Source of the DNA: Gammaproteobacteria bacterium
GTDB lineage: Bacteria; Pseudomonadota; Gammaproteobacteria; Steroidobacterales; Steroidobacteraceae
Direction: 5' to 3'
NCBI GenBank assembly: GCA_016874055.1
Contig: VGVG01000012.1
Span: forward strand, 1-46,577
DNA length: 46,577 nucleotides
Part shown: positions 28,128 through 41,467 of the stretch, piece after piece
Numbering within the stretch: the stretch's first letter is position 1
How the letters are laid out: every line of letters begins with the position of its first letter
Translations under genes and position numbers: made by a program
Notes under the pieces: generated by a model
Told to the model about the DNA's origin: nothing
Seen by the model: the letters and a program-made list of their open reading frames with translations, nothing else
Database searches by the model: none

Positions 28128-30068
28128 TCAGCTTGTGCTACCCTCGCCCGCCGGTGATCCAATGTCGGGTTGAGACGCGGGCCGTGATTCGCTGCCCTGC
28201 GCATCCCCCCTCGGGCCGCCCGAAATCGAGTCGTCCCAACCGGGGGGCGCGCTCGGCGGTAGTCCCGCCATAATTTCCTTGATCTGGCTTTCATCGATCG
28301 TCTCGAACTTCACGAGGGCCCCTGCCATGGCATGCAGCTTATCGATATTCGCAGTCAGGATATCGCGGGCTTTTTCGTAATTACCCTGGATGACGCTCCG
28401 CACTTCCTGGTCGATCGAATGCGCTGTCTCATCCGAAACCTGCTTGGTTTGCGTGACCGAGCGGCCTAGGAAAATCTCACCCGACTCTTCGGAGTACGTA
28501 AGAGGACCCAGCTTATCCGACAATCCCCACTTCGTAACCATATTCCGCGCTAGTTCAGTGGCACGCTCGATATCGTTCGAGGCACCCGTCGTGACCGAGT
28601 CGGCACCGAAGATCAGCTCCTCAGCGATACGGCCGCCGAAGAGTGTGGCGATACCACTCTCGATGCGCCGCTTACTCATCGAATAGCGGTCCTGCTCAGG
28701 TAGGAACTGCGTCACGCCGAGTGCACGTCCGCGCGGAATGATGGTGACCTTATAGACAGGATCGTGCTCGGGTACCGAAATACCCACAATCGCGTGACCA
28801 GCTTCGTGGTACGCCGTCATACGTTTTTCCTGCTCGGTCATCACCATGGAACGCCGCTCGGCACCCATCATGATTTTATCCTTCGCACGCTCAAACTCAT
28901 CCATCCCAACAACGCGGCGATTGGCGCGGGCTGCGAAGAGCGCGGCCTCGTTAACAAGGTTGGCGAGATCAGCACCCGAAAAACCCGGCGTTCCACGGGC
29001 GATGAGAGCCGGCCTCACGTCGTCGGCGATCGGCACCTTACGCATGTGAACTTTGAGAATCTGTTCGCGACCGCGAACGTCGGGTAACGGCACTATGACC
29101 TGGCGATCGAATCGACCCGGACGCAATAGTGCTGGATCGAGTACGTCGGGACGGTTGGTTGCTGCGATGACGATGATGCCCTCGCTGCCCTCGAAACCAT
29201 CCATCTCGACCAACAACTGATTGAGAGTTTGCTCACGCTCGTCATGACCGCCGCCGAGCCCGGCCCCACGATGACGACCGACCGCGTCGATTTCATCGAT
29301 AAAAATAATGCACGGAGCGTGTTTCTTGGCCTGCCCAAACATGTCGCGTACGCGAGAGGCACCAACGCCAACAAACATTTCGACGAAGTCAGAGCCTGAA
29401 ATGGTGAAGAACGGAACCTTCGCTTCGCCGGCGATGGCGCGAGCGAGCAGCGTCTTCCCCGTACCGGGGCTACCGACCATCAATACTCCGCGCGGAATCT
29501 TACCGCCGAGCTTTTGGAATTTAGAGGGATCTTTTAGAAAGTCGACGATTTCGCCGACCTCTTGTTTCGCTTCGTCGACTCCTGCCACATCGGCGAATGT
29601 CACGGCTACCTGATCTTCGCTTAAGAGGCGCGCACGACTCTTACCGAAAGACATGGCGCCGCGACCGCCCGTGCCGCCCTGCATCTGCCGAAGCATCCAA
29701 ACAAAAACAAAAATGAGCAGCAAGGCTGGCGCCAACTGCAACACAAGTTGCCCGAGGTAGTTCGGTTGCTTGGGCACCCGACCGACGATGGATACGTTAG
29801 ACTTAGTGAGCGAGCCGATTAGCGCCGTGTTATCAGTTTCCGGGTTGTAAAGCTCGAACGTAGACTTGTCTTTGCGAACGCCGCTGATGGTATCTCCCTG
29901 AAGCACAACACTGTCTATACGGCCGTTGCGAACGTCGTCGAGGAACGAAGAGTAGCTCACCTCCGAAACCGGTGCGGATCGCGGAATGAACTGACTGAAC
30001 AGTACCAGCACCGCCACGGCGATGAGAGCCCAGACTACGAGGTTCTTCATCAGGTCATTCATTGACAT
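28128..30068 (-). CDS. ftsH: ATP-dependent zinc metalloprotease FtsH
   Basis: A 646-residue membrane-anchored AAA protease that degrades membrane proteins, LpxC and sigma-32 in relatives. It has two transmembrane segments (residues about 9-26 and 104-124) flanking a periplasmic domain, then the AAA module with Walker A GSPGTGKT (Ser replacing the more usual Pro), Walker [13 protein letters not shown], the second region of homology with paired Arg (RPGRFDRQV), and the zinc site HEAGH. The C-terminus is Pro/Ser/Gly-rich. The ATG at 30068 is the first of two close starts. In many relatives rlmE precedes it; here the upstream neighbour is divergent yhbY. Confidence 0.97.
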   Translation of the reverse strand: MSMNDLMKNLVVWALIAVAVLVLFSQFIPRSAPVSEVSYSSFLDDVRNGRIDSVVLQGDTISGVRKDKSTFELYNPETDNTALIGSLTKSNVSIVGRVPKQPNYLGQLVLQLAPALLLIFVFVWMLRQMQGGTGGRGAMSFGKSRARLLSEDQVAVTFADVAGVDEAKQEVGEIVDFLKDPSKFQKLGGKIPRGVLMVGSPGTGKTLLARAIAGEAKVPFFTISGSDFVEMFVGVGASRVRDMFGQAKKHAPCIIFIDEIDAVGRHRGAGLGGGHDEREQTLNQLLVEMDGFEGSEGIIVIAATNRPDVLDPALLRPGRFDRQVIVPLPDVRGREQILKVHMRKVPIADDVRPALIARGTPGFSGADLANLVNEAALFAARANRRVVGMDEFERAKDKIMMGAERRSMVMTEQEKRMTAYHEAGHAIVGISVPEHDPVYKVTIIPRGRALGVTQFLPEQDRYSMSKRRIESGIATLFGGRIAEELIFGADSVTTGASNDIERATELARNMVTKWGLSDKLGPLTYSEESGEIFLGRSVTQTKQVSDETAHSIDQEVRSVIQGNYEKARDILTANIDKLHAMAGALVKFETIDESQIKEIMAGLPPSAPPGWDDSISGGPRGDAQGSESRPASQPDIGSPAGEGSTS

Positions 30069-30105
30069 TCCTCAGCAAGCGCCGTCCGTTGCGCAAGGAC
30101 ACCAA

Positions 30106-30111
30106 ACTATA
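30106..30111 (-). promoter_or_regulatory. Possible -10 box of the ftsH-folP-glmM-tpiA-secG unit
   Basis: On the minus strand a TATAGT sequence lies 38 bases before the ftsH ATG, preceded by an AT-poor stretch without a good -35 (TAGTCG-like). The 185-bp divergent region to yhbY is the only sizeable gap before this operon, so it must hold the promoter. Low certainty. Confidence 0.3.
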
Positions 30112-30253
30112 CCATCATCTCCTGCGCGACTAGCTCTTTAACCGCACCTTAACGACTAAACTTCTCAAGGCGATGTTAAAAAGGCCTCAGACCCCTCTCT
30201 TCAAGGGCTGGGGAGCCCTCGCCCTCGACGTTCCGGATCTAAAATCGCCCTTC

Positions 30254-30592
30254 ATGAAACTCAACGATAAGCAGCGCCGCTACCTCCGTGGGCTCGCCCA
30301 CCCATTGAAACCGCTCATCCTGATCGGCAATGCCGGGATCAGTGAGGGAGTGATAGCCGAGGCGCGTCGGGCGCTTTATGCCCACGAGCTGATCAAGGTG
30401 CGGATGGCGGGCGTCAAACGGGACGCCCTAGACGCCGCCGTAGAAAAACTCGCAGGAGATACCAGCAGCGTGATCGTCAGTCGGATCGGACATGTGGCGA
30501 CGCTGTACAAAGAACGCACCGATCTGCCGAAAAAATTTTGTTACCCGATTAACGTGCACCCCAGCCAGTGCGGCCCGATTCGCGAGGCCTAA
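30254..30592 (+). CDS. yhbY: YhbY-type CRM-domain RNA-binding protein
   Basis: A 112-residue single CRM-domain protein. Relatives bind RNA and associate with the large ribosomal subunit precursor. The whole chain is the domain: LNDKQRRYLRGLAHPLKPLILIGNAGISEGVIAEARRALYAHELIKV, with the basic surface loop near GNAG. The frame is open from 30173, but the ATG at 30254 gives the family start MKLNDKQRRYLRG. It is transcribed divergently from ftsH and ends five bases from greA, whose gene runs toward it. This divergent/convergent arrangement is the usual one. Confidence 0.93.
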   Translation: MKLNDKQRRYLRGLAHPLKPLILIGNAGISEGVIAEARRALYAHELIKVRMAGVKRDALDAAVEKLAGDTSSVIVSRIGHVATLYKERTDLPKKFCYPINVHPSQCGPIREA

Positions 30593-30597
30593 GCGGC

Positions 30598-31074
30598 TCA
30601 CTCGTATCGTACCGCGACGACCTCGTAGCTGCGCTTGCCGCTCGGTGCGGCCACCTCGACGACGTCACCTTCCGACTTACCGATAAGCGCGCGCGCAATC
30701 GGCGACGTGACAGCGATGCGCCCAGTACGAATGTCCGCTTCGTCTTCGCCGACGATGGTGTAGGTCACAGTCTTACGGTCGTCTTCGGCTTCGAGCTCGA
30801 CCGTGGAGCCGAACAGCACCTTGCCGGTGTTGGCATGCTGAGCGACATCGATGATATCAGCCGTCGACAACTTGAATTCAATTTCGGCGATGCGCCCCTC
30901 GACAAACCCCTGCTGCTCACGTGCGGCGTGGTATTCGGCATTTTCGGACAGGTCGCCGTGGCTACGCGCCTCGGCGATCGCCTTAATGATGTTCGGGCGA
31001 TCTTCTGACTTAAGACGCTTCAGTTCGGACCGGAGCATTCCGGCACCACGAGCGGTCATTGGATTACGCTTCAC
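30598..31074 (-). CDS. greA: Transcription elongation factor GreA
   Basis: A 158-residue protein that stimulates cleavage of backtracked RNA in RNA polymerase. The N-terminal coiled coil carries the acidic tip ([28 protein letters not shown]) and the C-terminal globular domain ends in [10 protein letters not shown]. The start is GTG at 31074, supported by GAGG four bases upstream, and gives the conserved [13 protein letters not shown]. It lies 39 bases after carB. Confidence 0.97.
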   Translation of the reverse strand: MKRNPMTARGAGMLRSELKRLKSEDRPNIIKAIAEARSHGDLSENAEYHAAREQQGFVEGRIAEIEFKLSTADIIDVAQHANTGKVLFGSTVELEAEDDRKTVTYTIVGEDEADIRTGRIAVTSPIARALIGKSEGDVVEVAAPSGKRSYEVVAVRYE

Positions 31075-31113
31075 GCGACCTCATCCTCAAAATATTCCTC
31101 GAAGGAATCCGGC

Positions 31114-34338
<3,225 letters not shown>

Positions 34339-34346
34339 GACGCGAC

Positions 34347-35492
34347 TTAGCGGGTTCGCCGTCGCTGCATCGCGGCGGTGAATCGTTCGAACAAATATTT
34401 GACGTCACGGGGGCCAGGGCTGGCCTCCGGATGCCCTTGGAAACTGAGCGCATCGCAGTCGGTGCGCGCGACGCCCTGAAGGGTGCCGTCGAACAGCGAG
34501 CGGTGCGTCGCGACGAGATGCTTCGGCAAGCTGGCCTCGTCGATGGCGAAGCCATGGTTTTGCGAGGTAATGAGCACACGACCCGTTTGCAAATCCTGCA
34601 CGGGGTGATTGGTACCGTGGTGACCAAACTTCATCTTCACGGTGCGTGCCCCGCTCGCAAGACCGAGTAACTGATGCCCAAGGCAGATCCCGAAGATGGG
34701 CACGTTATGCGCGAGAATTTCACGAATCGCAGTGATCGCGTAGACGCAAGGCTCGGGATCTCCTGGCCCGTTCGACAAGAACACCCCTTCAGGGGATAGC
34801 GCGAGCACTTCGGCTGCACTCGTGTGCGCGGGGACGACCGTTACCTCGCAGCCCGCATCGACCAGAAGCCGCAGAATGTTGTGCTTCACGCCGTAGTCGT
34901 AGGCAACGACTCGAGACGGTCGATGATCGGCTGGACGCGTTGGCGGCGTATCAAAGCTGCTTCCCTGCACCCACTCGTAACGCTTTTTTGTCGAGACAAC
35001 CTTGGCGAGGTCCATGCCCTTCAAGCCGGGGAATGCACGCGCTCCGGCGAGAGCCTCGCGCTGAAGGGTCTCGATAGAATCTCCCGCCGTGCCCCCAACA
35101 ACGCAGCCCGATTGCGTACCACCCTCGCGGAGGATACGCGTTAGACGACGCGTGTCGATGTCAGCGACGGCTACCACGCCTTGCCGCACGAGGAACTGTG
35201 GCAGGGTTTCCTGCATGCGCCAGCTACTGGCGCGCGGCGGAAGATCCCGGATGACTAGGCCGGCCGGATAGGCAAGCGCTGACTCCATATCATTGGCATT
35301 GGTACCCACGTTACCGATGTGCGGATATGTGAGCGTAACGATTTGTTTGGAATAAGACGGGTCGGAGAGGATTTCCTGGTATCCGGTCAGTGCCGTATTG
35401 AAAACGACCTCTCCAACGGACTTGCCTGCTGCGCCGATTGAACGGCCGCGGAAGAAAGTTCCGTCAGCCAACGCTAACACTGCATCGAACAC
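34347..35492 (-). CDS. carA: Carbamoyl-phosphate synthase small subunit
   Basis: A 381-residue class I glutamine amidotransferase subunit that releases ammonia for CarB. The nucleophile Cys is in [11 protein letters not shown], the catalytic His/Glu in GHPEASPGP, and the N-terminal domain contains [22 protein letters not shown]. The frame opens with a TTG at 35519; a GTG at 35492 gives a length equal to E. coli and aligns with its N-terminus, so it is chosen, though without a strong ribosome binding site (GGGTGG at five bases). The 228-base space to dapB presumably contains the car promoter and a leader. Confidence 0.95.
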   Translation of the reverse strand: MFDAVLALADGTFFRGRSIGAAGKSVGEVVFNTALTGYQEILSDPSYSKQIVTLTYPHIGNVGTNANDMESALAYPAGLVIRDLPPRASSWRMQETLPQFLVRQGVVAVADIDTRRLTRILREGGTQSGCVVGGTAGDSIETLQREALAGARAFPGLKGMDLAKVVSTKKRYEWVQGSSFDTPPTRPADHRPSRVVAYDYGVKHNILRLLVDAGCEVTVVPAHTSAAEVLALSPEGVFLSNGPGDPEPCVYAITAIREILAHNVPIFGICLGHQLLGLASGARTVKMKFGHHGTNHPVQDLQTGRVLITSQNHGFAIDEASLPKHLVATHRSLFDGTLQGVARTDCDALSFQGHPEASPGPRDVKYLFERFTAAMQRRRTR

Positions 35493-35539
35493 GAAAACCA
35501 CCCGTTGCTGCTTAGGCAATTCTCCGACAGTGCAGCCAA

Positions 35540-35575
35540 GTTCGCATGAACAAAGCGGGAGGCACCCTTACGAAC
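35540..35575 (-). other. Possible RNA hairpin in the carA leader
   Basis: On the minus strand GTTCGTAAG and CATGCGAAC can pair over nine positions with one mismatch and one G-U, around an 18-base loop. It lies 48 to 83 bases upstream of the chosen carA start in the 228-base dapB-carA gap, which otherwise shows no gene. There is no T-run after it, so it is not a standard terminator. Significance is uncertain. Confidence 0.25.
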
Positions 35576-35720
35576 GCCCCCCGCCCTGCATGGACTAACC
35601 CGTCTATCGGATTAGGACTTAATTCTATGAAATTGTCCCCCTTCCGTCCATGAGTTTCAGCGGCAAAAGTAGGTCCGGAGCGAACTTCTTACGGCATCAA
35701 GAATTACTGCAGAGAAGCCT

Positions 35721-36482
35721 CTAACCCTTTGTTTTTAAACCGAGTACGTCAACCATTCGGTAGCGGCCAGGAACCCGCCCGACCAACCAGGAGGCCGCCT
35801 TTAGGGCTCCCCGCGCGAAGATAATCCGGTCGGTAGCTTGGTGCCCAAGGGTTAAGCGCTCCCCAGTCCCGACGAACATTACGATATGTTCGCCCACCAG
35901 ATCCCCTGCCCGGATAACAGAAAATCCGATCTCACCAGATTTACGCTGCGCCCCGCCCTCTCGTGGCACGCCGCGGACAGATTCGAGGTCCCGACCACGA
36001 CCCTCGGCGGCAGCACGCCCTAAAGCGAGCGCCGTTCCCGAAGGAGCGTCTTTCTTGTACCGGTGATGCCCCTCGGTAATCTCAATATCAAAGTCTGCTG
36101 GCAGCGAAAACGCAGCCGTCCGAACGAGCTCCGTAAGTAAGGTCACACCAAGACTGGTGTTGGCCGCGATGAGTACCGGGACCCGAGCAGACGCTGCACT
36201 CGCTGCTCGCTCTGCGTCATCGCCAAGCCCGGTCGTACCCACGAGCGCCGCCACGTCATGATGCGCACACGCAGCAAGATTGGCAGCGGTCGATGTGGGC
36301 GATGAGAAGTCGATCATGACGTCGGCATTACGCAGCGCCGCTTCGAGGTCGGTGGTGATGCCACGGGACGCGTCGGCGTCGCGATCGATGGCGCCCGCTA
36401 ACGAGATCCCACAAGACTGGTCGAGCTCGTCGAGAATAGCGCAGCCCATACGCCCAGCGGCACCAACAATGACCACACGCAT
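35721..36482 (-). CDS. dapB: 4-hydroxy-tetrahydrodipicolinate reductase
   Basis: A 253-residue NAD(P)H enzyme of lysine and diaminopimelate synthesis. The N-terminal Rossmann motif is VVIVGAAGRMG, the substrate-binding motif is EITEGHHRYKKDAPSGTA, and the C-terminus ends in GRYRMVDVLGLK. Two starts are possible: ATG 36500 and ATG 36482; the second has GGAG six bases upstream and gives the family N-terminus MRVVIVGAAGRMG. It sits 24 bases after dnaJ and probably follows it in one transcript. Confidence 0.96.
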   Translation of the reverse strand: MRVVIVGAAGRMGCAILDELDQSCGISLAGAIDRDADASRGITTDLEAALRNADVMIDFSSPTSTAANLAACAHHDVAALVGTTGLGDDAERAASAASARVPVLIAANTSLGVTLLTELVRTAAFSLPADFDIEITEGHHRYKKDAPSGTALALGRAAAEGRGRDLESVRGVPREGGAQRKSGEIGFSVIRAGDLVGEHIVMFVGTGERLTLGHQATDRIIFARGALKAASWLVGRVPGRYRMVDVLGLKTKG

Positions 36483-36506
36483 GCGATTCTCCGAGGCCAT
36501 TGCGGC

Positions 36507-37637
36507 TTAGTTACCTGCAAAAAACCGTTTCACACCTTCAAAGAACCCCCCCTCGCGGGGTGTGTGATCGAGACCGTCACTACGCAGCGATTGATCGAAC
36601 CGCTTTAGCAACTCGCGCTGCTCGCTTGATAGGTTCACGGGCGTTTCAAGCACAACGCGGCAAAACAGATCGCCACGATCGCCGCCACGCACCGGTTTCA
36701 CACCCTTATCTCGAAGCCGAAAAACGCGCCCCGATTGGGTCTCAGCCGGAATTTTGAGCGACACGTCGCCCTCGAGCGTCGGCACCTTCACCGACCCACC
36801 GAGCACGGCGATTGCAAAGTTGACTGGCACCTCGCAGGAGAGATCGTTGCCCTCGCGCTCAAATATCGGGTGCGGTTTGACGTTCATTTCAATGTACAGA
36901 TCGCCTGCAGGGCCGCCGTTACGACCCGCCTCGCCTTCGCCGCCGAGGCGGATGCGGTCACCAGTCGAAACGCCGGCCGGCACCTTCACCGAAAGCTTGC
37001 GTGTGCGTCTTACGCGACCCTGACCGAGGCAGGTGTCGCAAGGATTTCGAATGATGCGACCCGTGCCGCGACAGCGATTGCAGGGTTGCTGCAGCTGGAA
37101 GAACCCCTGCGAGATGCGCATCTGCCCCGAGCCCTGGCATTGATCGCAGGTCGTCGGAGTATGGCCTTTGGCTGCGCCCGAGCCGTGACAGGTCTCGCAT
37201 TCTATAAGCCGCGGAATTTCGACCTCGGTGGTATGACCGAATACGGCCTGGGCCAACTCGAGTTCAAGTTCGTACCGCAGATCCGCACCACGAACCACCT
37301 GAGAACGTCCACCGCGGCGATTACCACCAAAGATGTCTCCAAAGACTTCACCGAAAATATCGCCGAAGTCACCACCACCGAACCCTCCAGAGCCACCGCC
37401 CTGTTGCGCAGCGGCTATGCCGTCATGACCGCGTTGGTCGTAAATGGCGCGCTTACGCTCATCCGTAAGAACTTCATAAGCTTCTTTCGCCTCTTTAAAG
37501 CTTTCCTCCGCTTTCTTGTCACCCGGATTCCGGTCCGGATGGTACTTCATGGCCAACCGACGGTAGGCCTTCTTGATGTCAGCCTCCGAGGTGTTCCTTG
37601 GAACGTCGAGGACCTTGTAGTAATCGCGCTTGGCCAT
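36507..37637 (-). CDS. dnaJ: Chaperone protein DnaJ
   Basis: A 376-residue type I J-protein that delivers substrates to DnaK and stimulates its ATPase. The J domain has HPD in YHPDRNPGD (residues about 32-40), followed by a long Gly/Phe-rich linker ([22 protein letters not shown]) and four CxxCxGxG zinc repeats ([32 protein letters not shown]), then the substrate-binding C-terminal domains. It starts 13 bases after dnaK and is likely co-transcribed from the heat-shock promoter before dnaK. Confidence 0.98.
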   Translation of the reverse strand: MAKRDYYKVLDVPRNTSEADIKKAYRRLAMKYHPDRNPGDKKAEESFKEAKEAYEVLTDERKRAIYDQRGHDGIAAAQQGGGSGGFGGGDFGDIFGEVFGDIFGGNRRGGRSQVVRGADLRYELELELAQAVFGHTTEVEIPRLIECETCHGSGAAKGHTPTTCDQCQGSGQMRISQGFFQLQQPCNRCRGTGRIIRNPCDTCLGQGRVRRTRKLSVKVPAGVSTGDRIRLGGEGEAGRNGGPAGDLYIEMNVKPHPIFEREGNDLSCEVPVNFAIAVLGGSVKVPTLEGDVSLKIPAETQSGRVFRLRDKGVKPVRGGDRGDLFCRVVLETPVNLSSEQRELLKRFDQSLRSDGLDHTPREGGFFEGVKRFFAGN

Positions 37638-37650
37638 GAAGAAGTGGGGA

Positions 37651-39594
37651 TCAGGACGCCTTGCGGCCGTCGTCCTTGTCCTTCACTTCCTCGAACTCGG
37701 CATCGAGCACATCCTCACGACCATTCTCACCGCCCGCCTGCTGGCCTGCCGCGGCAGCAGCGCCTTCAGCGCCACCTGATTGAGCATAGGCCTGCTGGGC
37801 AATGCTGGCCGATGCCTGCATCAGCGCCCCAAGCTTCTTCTCGATCTTACCCTTGTCATCGTCCTTGAGAACGGACTTCAAATCATTGAGCGCGCTCTCG
37901 GCTTTCAAACGATCTTCAGCGGTAACCTTCTCGCCTACATCTTTCAGCGACTGTTCGACCGAGTGAACCATGGCGTCGGCCCGATTTCGCATCTCGACAA
38001 GCTCGCGGAACTTGCGGTCTTCGTCCGCATGCGCCTCGGCATCGCTCACCATGCGCTTTATTTCCTCCTCGGAGAGCCCCGAGGAAGCCTTTATCACAAT
38101 GCGCTGCTCCTTCCCCGTCGCCTTGTCCTTGGCCGACACGTTTAGGATTCCGTTCGCATCGATGTCGAACGTGACTTCGATCTGCGGGGTGCCACGTCGC
38201 GCCGCCGGAATATCCGACAGATCAAACTTACCGAGCGACTTATTATCAATCGCGCGTTCACGCTCGCCCTGCAGCACGTGGATGGTGACAGCTGTCTGGT
38301 TATCGTCAGCCGTGGAGAACACCTGGGAGTGCTTCGTTGGGATCGTGGTGTTCTTCTCGATGAGCTTTGTCATCACGCCGCCGAGTGTCTCAAGACCAAG
38401 CGACAGCGGTGTTACGTCGAGTAGCAGCACATTCTTTACGTCGCCTGCGAGTACGCCACCCTGAATCGCCGCGCCGACCGCAACGGCTTCGTCGGGGTTC
38501 ACATCCTTGCGCGGCTCCTTCCCGAAGAAATCCTTGACATGCTTCTGTACGAGCGGCATACGAGTCTGACCACCGACGAGGATGACCTCAGCTACTTGAG
38601 CAGCGGAGAGCCCTGCATCCTTGAGCGCCACCCTACACGGCTCGATAGTACGCTTGACAAGATCTTCGACCAACGACTCAAGCTTCGCACGCGTGAGCCT
38701 CACGGCAAGATGCTTCGGCCCCGCCGCATCCATCGTAATGTACGGCAGGTTGATATCGGTCTGCTGGCTAGAGGAAAGCTCGATTTTAGCCTTTTCCGCC
38801 GCTTCCTTAAGGCGCTGCGTGGCAAGTGGATCTTTGCGAACGTCGACGCCCGACTCTTTCTTAAATTCGTCGGCGAGGAAATTTATGATGCGCAGGTCAA
38901 AGTCTTCGCCACCGAGGAAGGTATCGCCATTCGTTGAGAGCACCTCGAACTGGCGCTCGCCGTCGACCTCGGCGATCTCGATGATGGACACGTCAAACGT
39001 GCCGCCACCCAAGTCGTAGACCGCGATCTTGCGGTCACCGCCCGACTTGTCGAGACCGTAAGCGAGAGCCGCAGCGGTCGGCTCGTTGATGATGCGCTTA
39101 ACGTTGAGGCCCGCAATACGACCGGCATCTTTCGTTGCCTGACGCTGCGAATCGTTAAAATAAGCTGGAACGGTGACCACTGCTTCCGTTACTTCTTCAC
39201 CGAGGAAATCTTCCGCGGTCTTCTTCATCTTCATAAGCACCCGCGCCGATACTTCAGGCGGCGCCATCTTCTTGCCCTGCGCATCGATCCACGCGTCGCC
39301 GTTATCGGCCTTCACGATCTTATACGGCACCATATCGATGTCCTTCTGGACGATCTTCTCATCGAACCGACGTCCGATCAGACGTTTGACCGCATAGAGT
39401 GTGCTCTGTGGGTTGGTGACTGCCTGACGTTTGGCCGACTGCCCGACTAAAACCTCGTCGTCTTTAGTGAAAGCGACAATGGACGGCGTGGTGCGATCGC
39501 CCTCGCTGTTCTCGATCACGCGAGACTTGCCACCTTCCATTATCGCGACGCAGGAGTTGGTAGTGCCGAGATCTATGCCAATGACTTTGCCCAT
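37651..39594 (-). CDS. dnaK: Chaperone protein DnaK (Hsp70)
   Basis: A 647-residue Hsp70. The ATPase domain starts [17 protein letters not shown] and contains [22 protein letters not shown] and [11 protein letters not shown]; the substrate-binding domain contains [23 protein letters not shown]. After a Gly/Gln/Ala-rich linker the C-terminus ends with an acidic stretch ([14 protein letters not shown]) typical of DnaK. A predicted sigma-32 promoter lies at 39649-39676, between grpE and this gene. Confidence 0.98.
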   Translation of the reverse strand: MGKVIGIDLGTTNSCVAIMEGGKSRVIENSEGDRTTPSIVAFTKDDEVLVGQSAKRQAVTNPQSTLYAVKRLIGRRFDEKIVQKDIDMVPYKIVKADNGDAWIDAQGKKMAPPEVSARVLMKMKKTAEDFLGEEVTEAVVTVPAYFNDSQRQATKDAGRIAGLNVKRIINEPTAAALAYGLDKSGGDRKIAVYDLGGGTFDVSIIEIAEVDGERQFEVLSTNGDTFLGGEDFDLRIINFLADEFKKESGVDVRKDPLATQRLKEAAEKAKIELSSSQQTDINLPYITMDAAGPKHLAVRLTRAKLESLVEDLVKRTIEPCRVALKDAGLSAAQVAEVILVGGQTRMPLVQKHVKDFFGKEPRKDVNPDEAVAVGAAIQGGVLAGDVKNVLLLDVTPLSLGLETLGGVMTKLIEKNTTIPTKHSQVFSTADDNQTAVTIHVLQGERERAIDNKSLGKFDLSDIPAARRGTPQIEVTFDIDANGILNVSAKDKATGKEQRIVIKASSGLSEEEIKRMVSDAEAHADEDRKFRELVEMRNRADAMVHSVEQSLKDVGEKVTAEDRLKAESALNDLKSVLKDDDKGKIEKKLGALMQASASIAQQAYAQSGGAEGAAAAAGQQAGGENGREDVLDAEFEEVKDKDDGRKAS

Positions 39595-39648
39595 GATGTC
39601 TCTCCAAACCGGCCTTAGCGCCGAAAAAATTCCCCGCTTATCTTGAGG

Positions 39649-39676
39649 AAGTGGGGTCCGATATGAGCGATTTCAA
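39649..39676 (-). promoter_or_regulatory. Predicted sigma-32 heat-shock promoter of dnaK-dnaJ
   Basis: On the minus strand TTGAAA (39671-39676) is followed after 14 bases by CCCCACTT (39649-39656). The sigma-32 consensus is CTTGAA and CCCCATnT with a spacer of about 13 to 15, so the match is good. It is in the 96-bp space between grpE and dnaK, about 55 bases before the dnaK ATG. Confidence 0.6.
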
Positions 39677-39690
39677 TACGTTGCATCACT

Positions 39691-40224
39691 TCAGTCCGGC
39701 GCCCGAGCGACGATTACTCGCGCAGGCCGCAGCAGTCGACCGTTCAAGGTATAGCCGCGCTGCACGACCGCGAGCACGGAATTCGGCTCCGCGGTCTCGG
39801 ACGGCTGAGCGGCGATCGCTTCGTGTAGGTTGGCATCAAACGACTCGCCTAGCGGATTGAGCTCAATGATCCCGCCGCGCTCGAGCGCCTTGACCAGCAA
39901 CCGCCGGGTCGCCGCCTGCCCGTCGACGAGAGCTGCGACATCGGCAAGTTCTGCGTTCTCGATGGCAAGATCGAGAACGTCCTTGACGGGCAGCAAATCT
40001 TGAACGAACTTTTCCAGTGAAAAGCGGTAAGCGTTCTCGACATCGCGTTGTGCCCGCTTGCGGACGTTATCGAGCTCAGCCAGCGCCCTGAGGGTCTGGT
40101 CACGCGCCGCCTGAGCTTGCGCCTCTGCGGCAGCTAGCGTCTGTTGCAGACGCTCAAGATCCGACGTCGGATCCAAAGTTTGGCCGACGGGGTCTGAGGC
40201 ATCGCTTTGCGAGTTTTCACCCAT
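39691..40224 (-). CDS. grpE: Nucleotide exchange factor GrpE
   Basis: A 177-residue protein that releases ADP from DnaK. The N-terminal long coiled coil (LERLQQTLAAAEAQAQAARDQTLRALAELDNVRKRAQRD) is followed by the DnaK-contacting beta domain, with FDANLHEAIA and VVQRGYTLNGRLLRPARVIVA. The ATG is well defined. A sigma-32 promoter is predicted upstream at 40292-40321. Confidence 0.96.
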   Translation of the reverse strand: MGENSQSDASDPVGQTLDPTSDLERLQQTLAAAEAQAQAARDQTLRALAELDNVRKRAQRDVENAYRFSLEKFVQDLLPVKDVLDLAIENAELADVAALVDGQAATRRLLVKALERGGIIELNPLGESFDANLHEAIAAQPSETAEPNSVLAVVQRGYTLNGRLLRPARVIVARAPD

Positions 40225-40291
40225 TTTTAAACCTACAGAATCAATAAACCTGAGGCAGAAATCGAGCAGGATCTGGTATCGCCTCCCGGCG

Positions 40292-40321
40292 ATATGGGTG
40301 GATCTCGACTTAAATCAAGGG
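40292..40321 (-). promoter_or_regulatory. Predicted sigma-32 heat-shock promoter of grpE
   Basis: On the minus strand CCCTTGAT (40314-40321), a 14-base spacer and ACCCATAT (40292-40299) match the sigma-32 consensus CCCTTGAA / CCCCATnT at all but two positions. It lies in the 100-bp hrcA-grpE gap, about 68 bases before the grpE ATG. This suggests grpE is expressed independently of hrcA under heat stress. Confidence 0.65.
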
Positions 40322-40324
40322 GAG

Positions 40325-41389
40325 TTAGCGTCGGGCGTTGAGCGCTGACCCGAGCAGTCGGGCTGTGACATCGACAACGGGGATGGCACGCTCATAAGCC
40401 ATCCGGGTAGGGCCAATGACGCCGATGACCCCCATCAACCCCTCCTCGGCGCCGTAGGGCGCTGTGATGACACTGCAGTCATCAAAAATCTGATACCCCG
40501 ACTCTTTGCCAATGAAAATCTGTACGCCCTTCGCATGCAAGCTTTGGTCGAGCAGATGCAGGAAGTCTCGCTTTTCATTAAAAGCCTCAAACAGGCGCCT
40601 CAGCTTATCCACACTCGTGAGCTCTGCAGCCCCCATGAGATTAGTTTCCCCGGCGACAATGTAATCGAGACCTGAAGCCTGAGGCGCTCCGCCTCGGTCG
40701 AACACCTGTTGCGCCATGCTAATGGCATCGAGCATCGCCGAGTTCATGTGTTCGCGGGCTTCCTGAAGCTGCCGCAAAATCTCAAGACGGGCGGTCTCGG
40801 CAGAGCGGCCGATGAGCTGATCGTTGAGGTAGTAGGCGGCACGGCGTAGCTCCTCGGGGGTGTGGTGACGCGAAGGATGGATGATACGGTTCTGCACCTC
40901 GCGGTCGTTGAAAACGAGCACTACGAGCACCCGATTTTCGGACAGGCCGACAAACTCGATTTGCGTAATCGATGCGACCGTCGGTCGCGGCACGGTCACA
41001 ACACCCGCTAGACGGGTGACGCTTGAAAGCAGCTGCAAGGTGTTCGCAACCAAGACCATGGGGTCGTCGGCTCCCGCAAAATCTAAGCGACTACGCATCT
41101 CGACCACCGCAGCATCGTCGAGAGGACGGGAGCGCAGCAGCGTGTCGACAAAGAAACGGTAACCCCGATCGGTCGGGATGCGTCCGGCCGAGGTATGCGG
41201 TGAGATAATGAAACCGAGCTCTTCGAGATCGGCCATAACGTTACGGATGGTAGCCGAGGACAGGTACAGCCCGCAGTCGCGCGACAAGGCCCGGGATCCC
41301 ACTGGCTGACCATCGCGGATATAACTCTCGACCAGAACCCGAAGCAACTGCTGGGCACGATCGTTCAGCGTATCGTATTCGTGGGCCAC
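40325..41389 (-). CDS. hrcA: Heat-inducible transcription repressor HrcA
   Basis: A 354-residue repressor that in other bacteria binds CIRCE elements (TTAGCACTC inverted repeat) and needs GroEL. The N-terminal winged HTH is VLVESYIRDGQPVGSRALSRDCGLYLSSATIRNVMADLEELGFI, and the C-terminus has IFIGKESGYQIFDDCSVITAPYG and GVIGPTRMAYERAIPVVDVTARLL. The start is GTG at 41389, with no clear ribosome binding site. No CIRCE element was seen upstream of this gene, grpE or dnaK, so its targets may be elsewhere, such as groESL. Confidence 0.96.
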   Translation of the reverse strand: MAHEYDTLNDRAQQLLRVLVESYIRDGQPVGSRALSRDCGLYLSSATIRNVMADLEELGFIISPHTSAGRIPTDRGYRFFVDTLLRSRPLDDAAVVEMRSRLDFAGADDPMVLVANTLQLLSSVTRLAGVVTVPRPTVASITQIEFVGLSENRVLVVLVFNDREVQNRIIHPSRHHTPEELRRAAYYLNDQLIGRSAETARLEILRQLQEAREHMNSAMLDAISMAQQVFDRGGAPQASGLDYIVAGETNLMGAAELTSVDKLRRLFEAFNEKRDFLHLLDQSLHAKGVQIFIGKESGYQIFDDCSVITAPYGAEEGLMGVIGVIGPTRMAYERAIPVVDVTARLLGSALNARR

Positions 41390-41467
41390 GGTGAAAAACT
41401 AACGATACGCCCTTTACTGCGTCAAGGGACATGATAAAACGACGCAGGTTTTTCCCGGACCCGTCCC

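Noticed and set aside
36735-37868. A 377-codon open frame on the plus strand opposite dnaJ and the start of the dnaK end
   Set aside because: It is antisense to the clearly conserved dnaJ gene, lacks a family resemblance, and is expected from the codon bias of a GC-rich gene.
39595-41467. CIRCE element for HrcA
   Set aside because: No TTAGCACTC or GAGTGCTAA sequence was found in the gaps around hrcA, grpE and dnaK.
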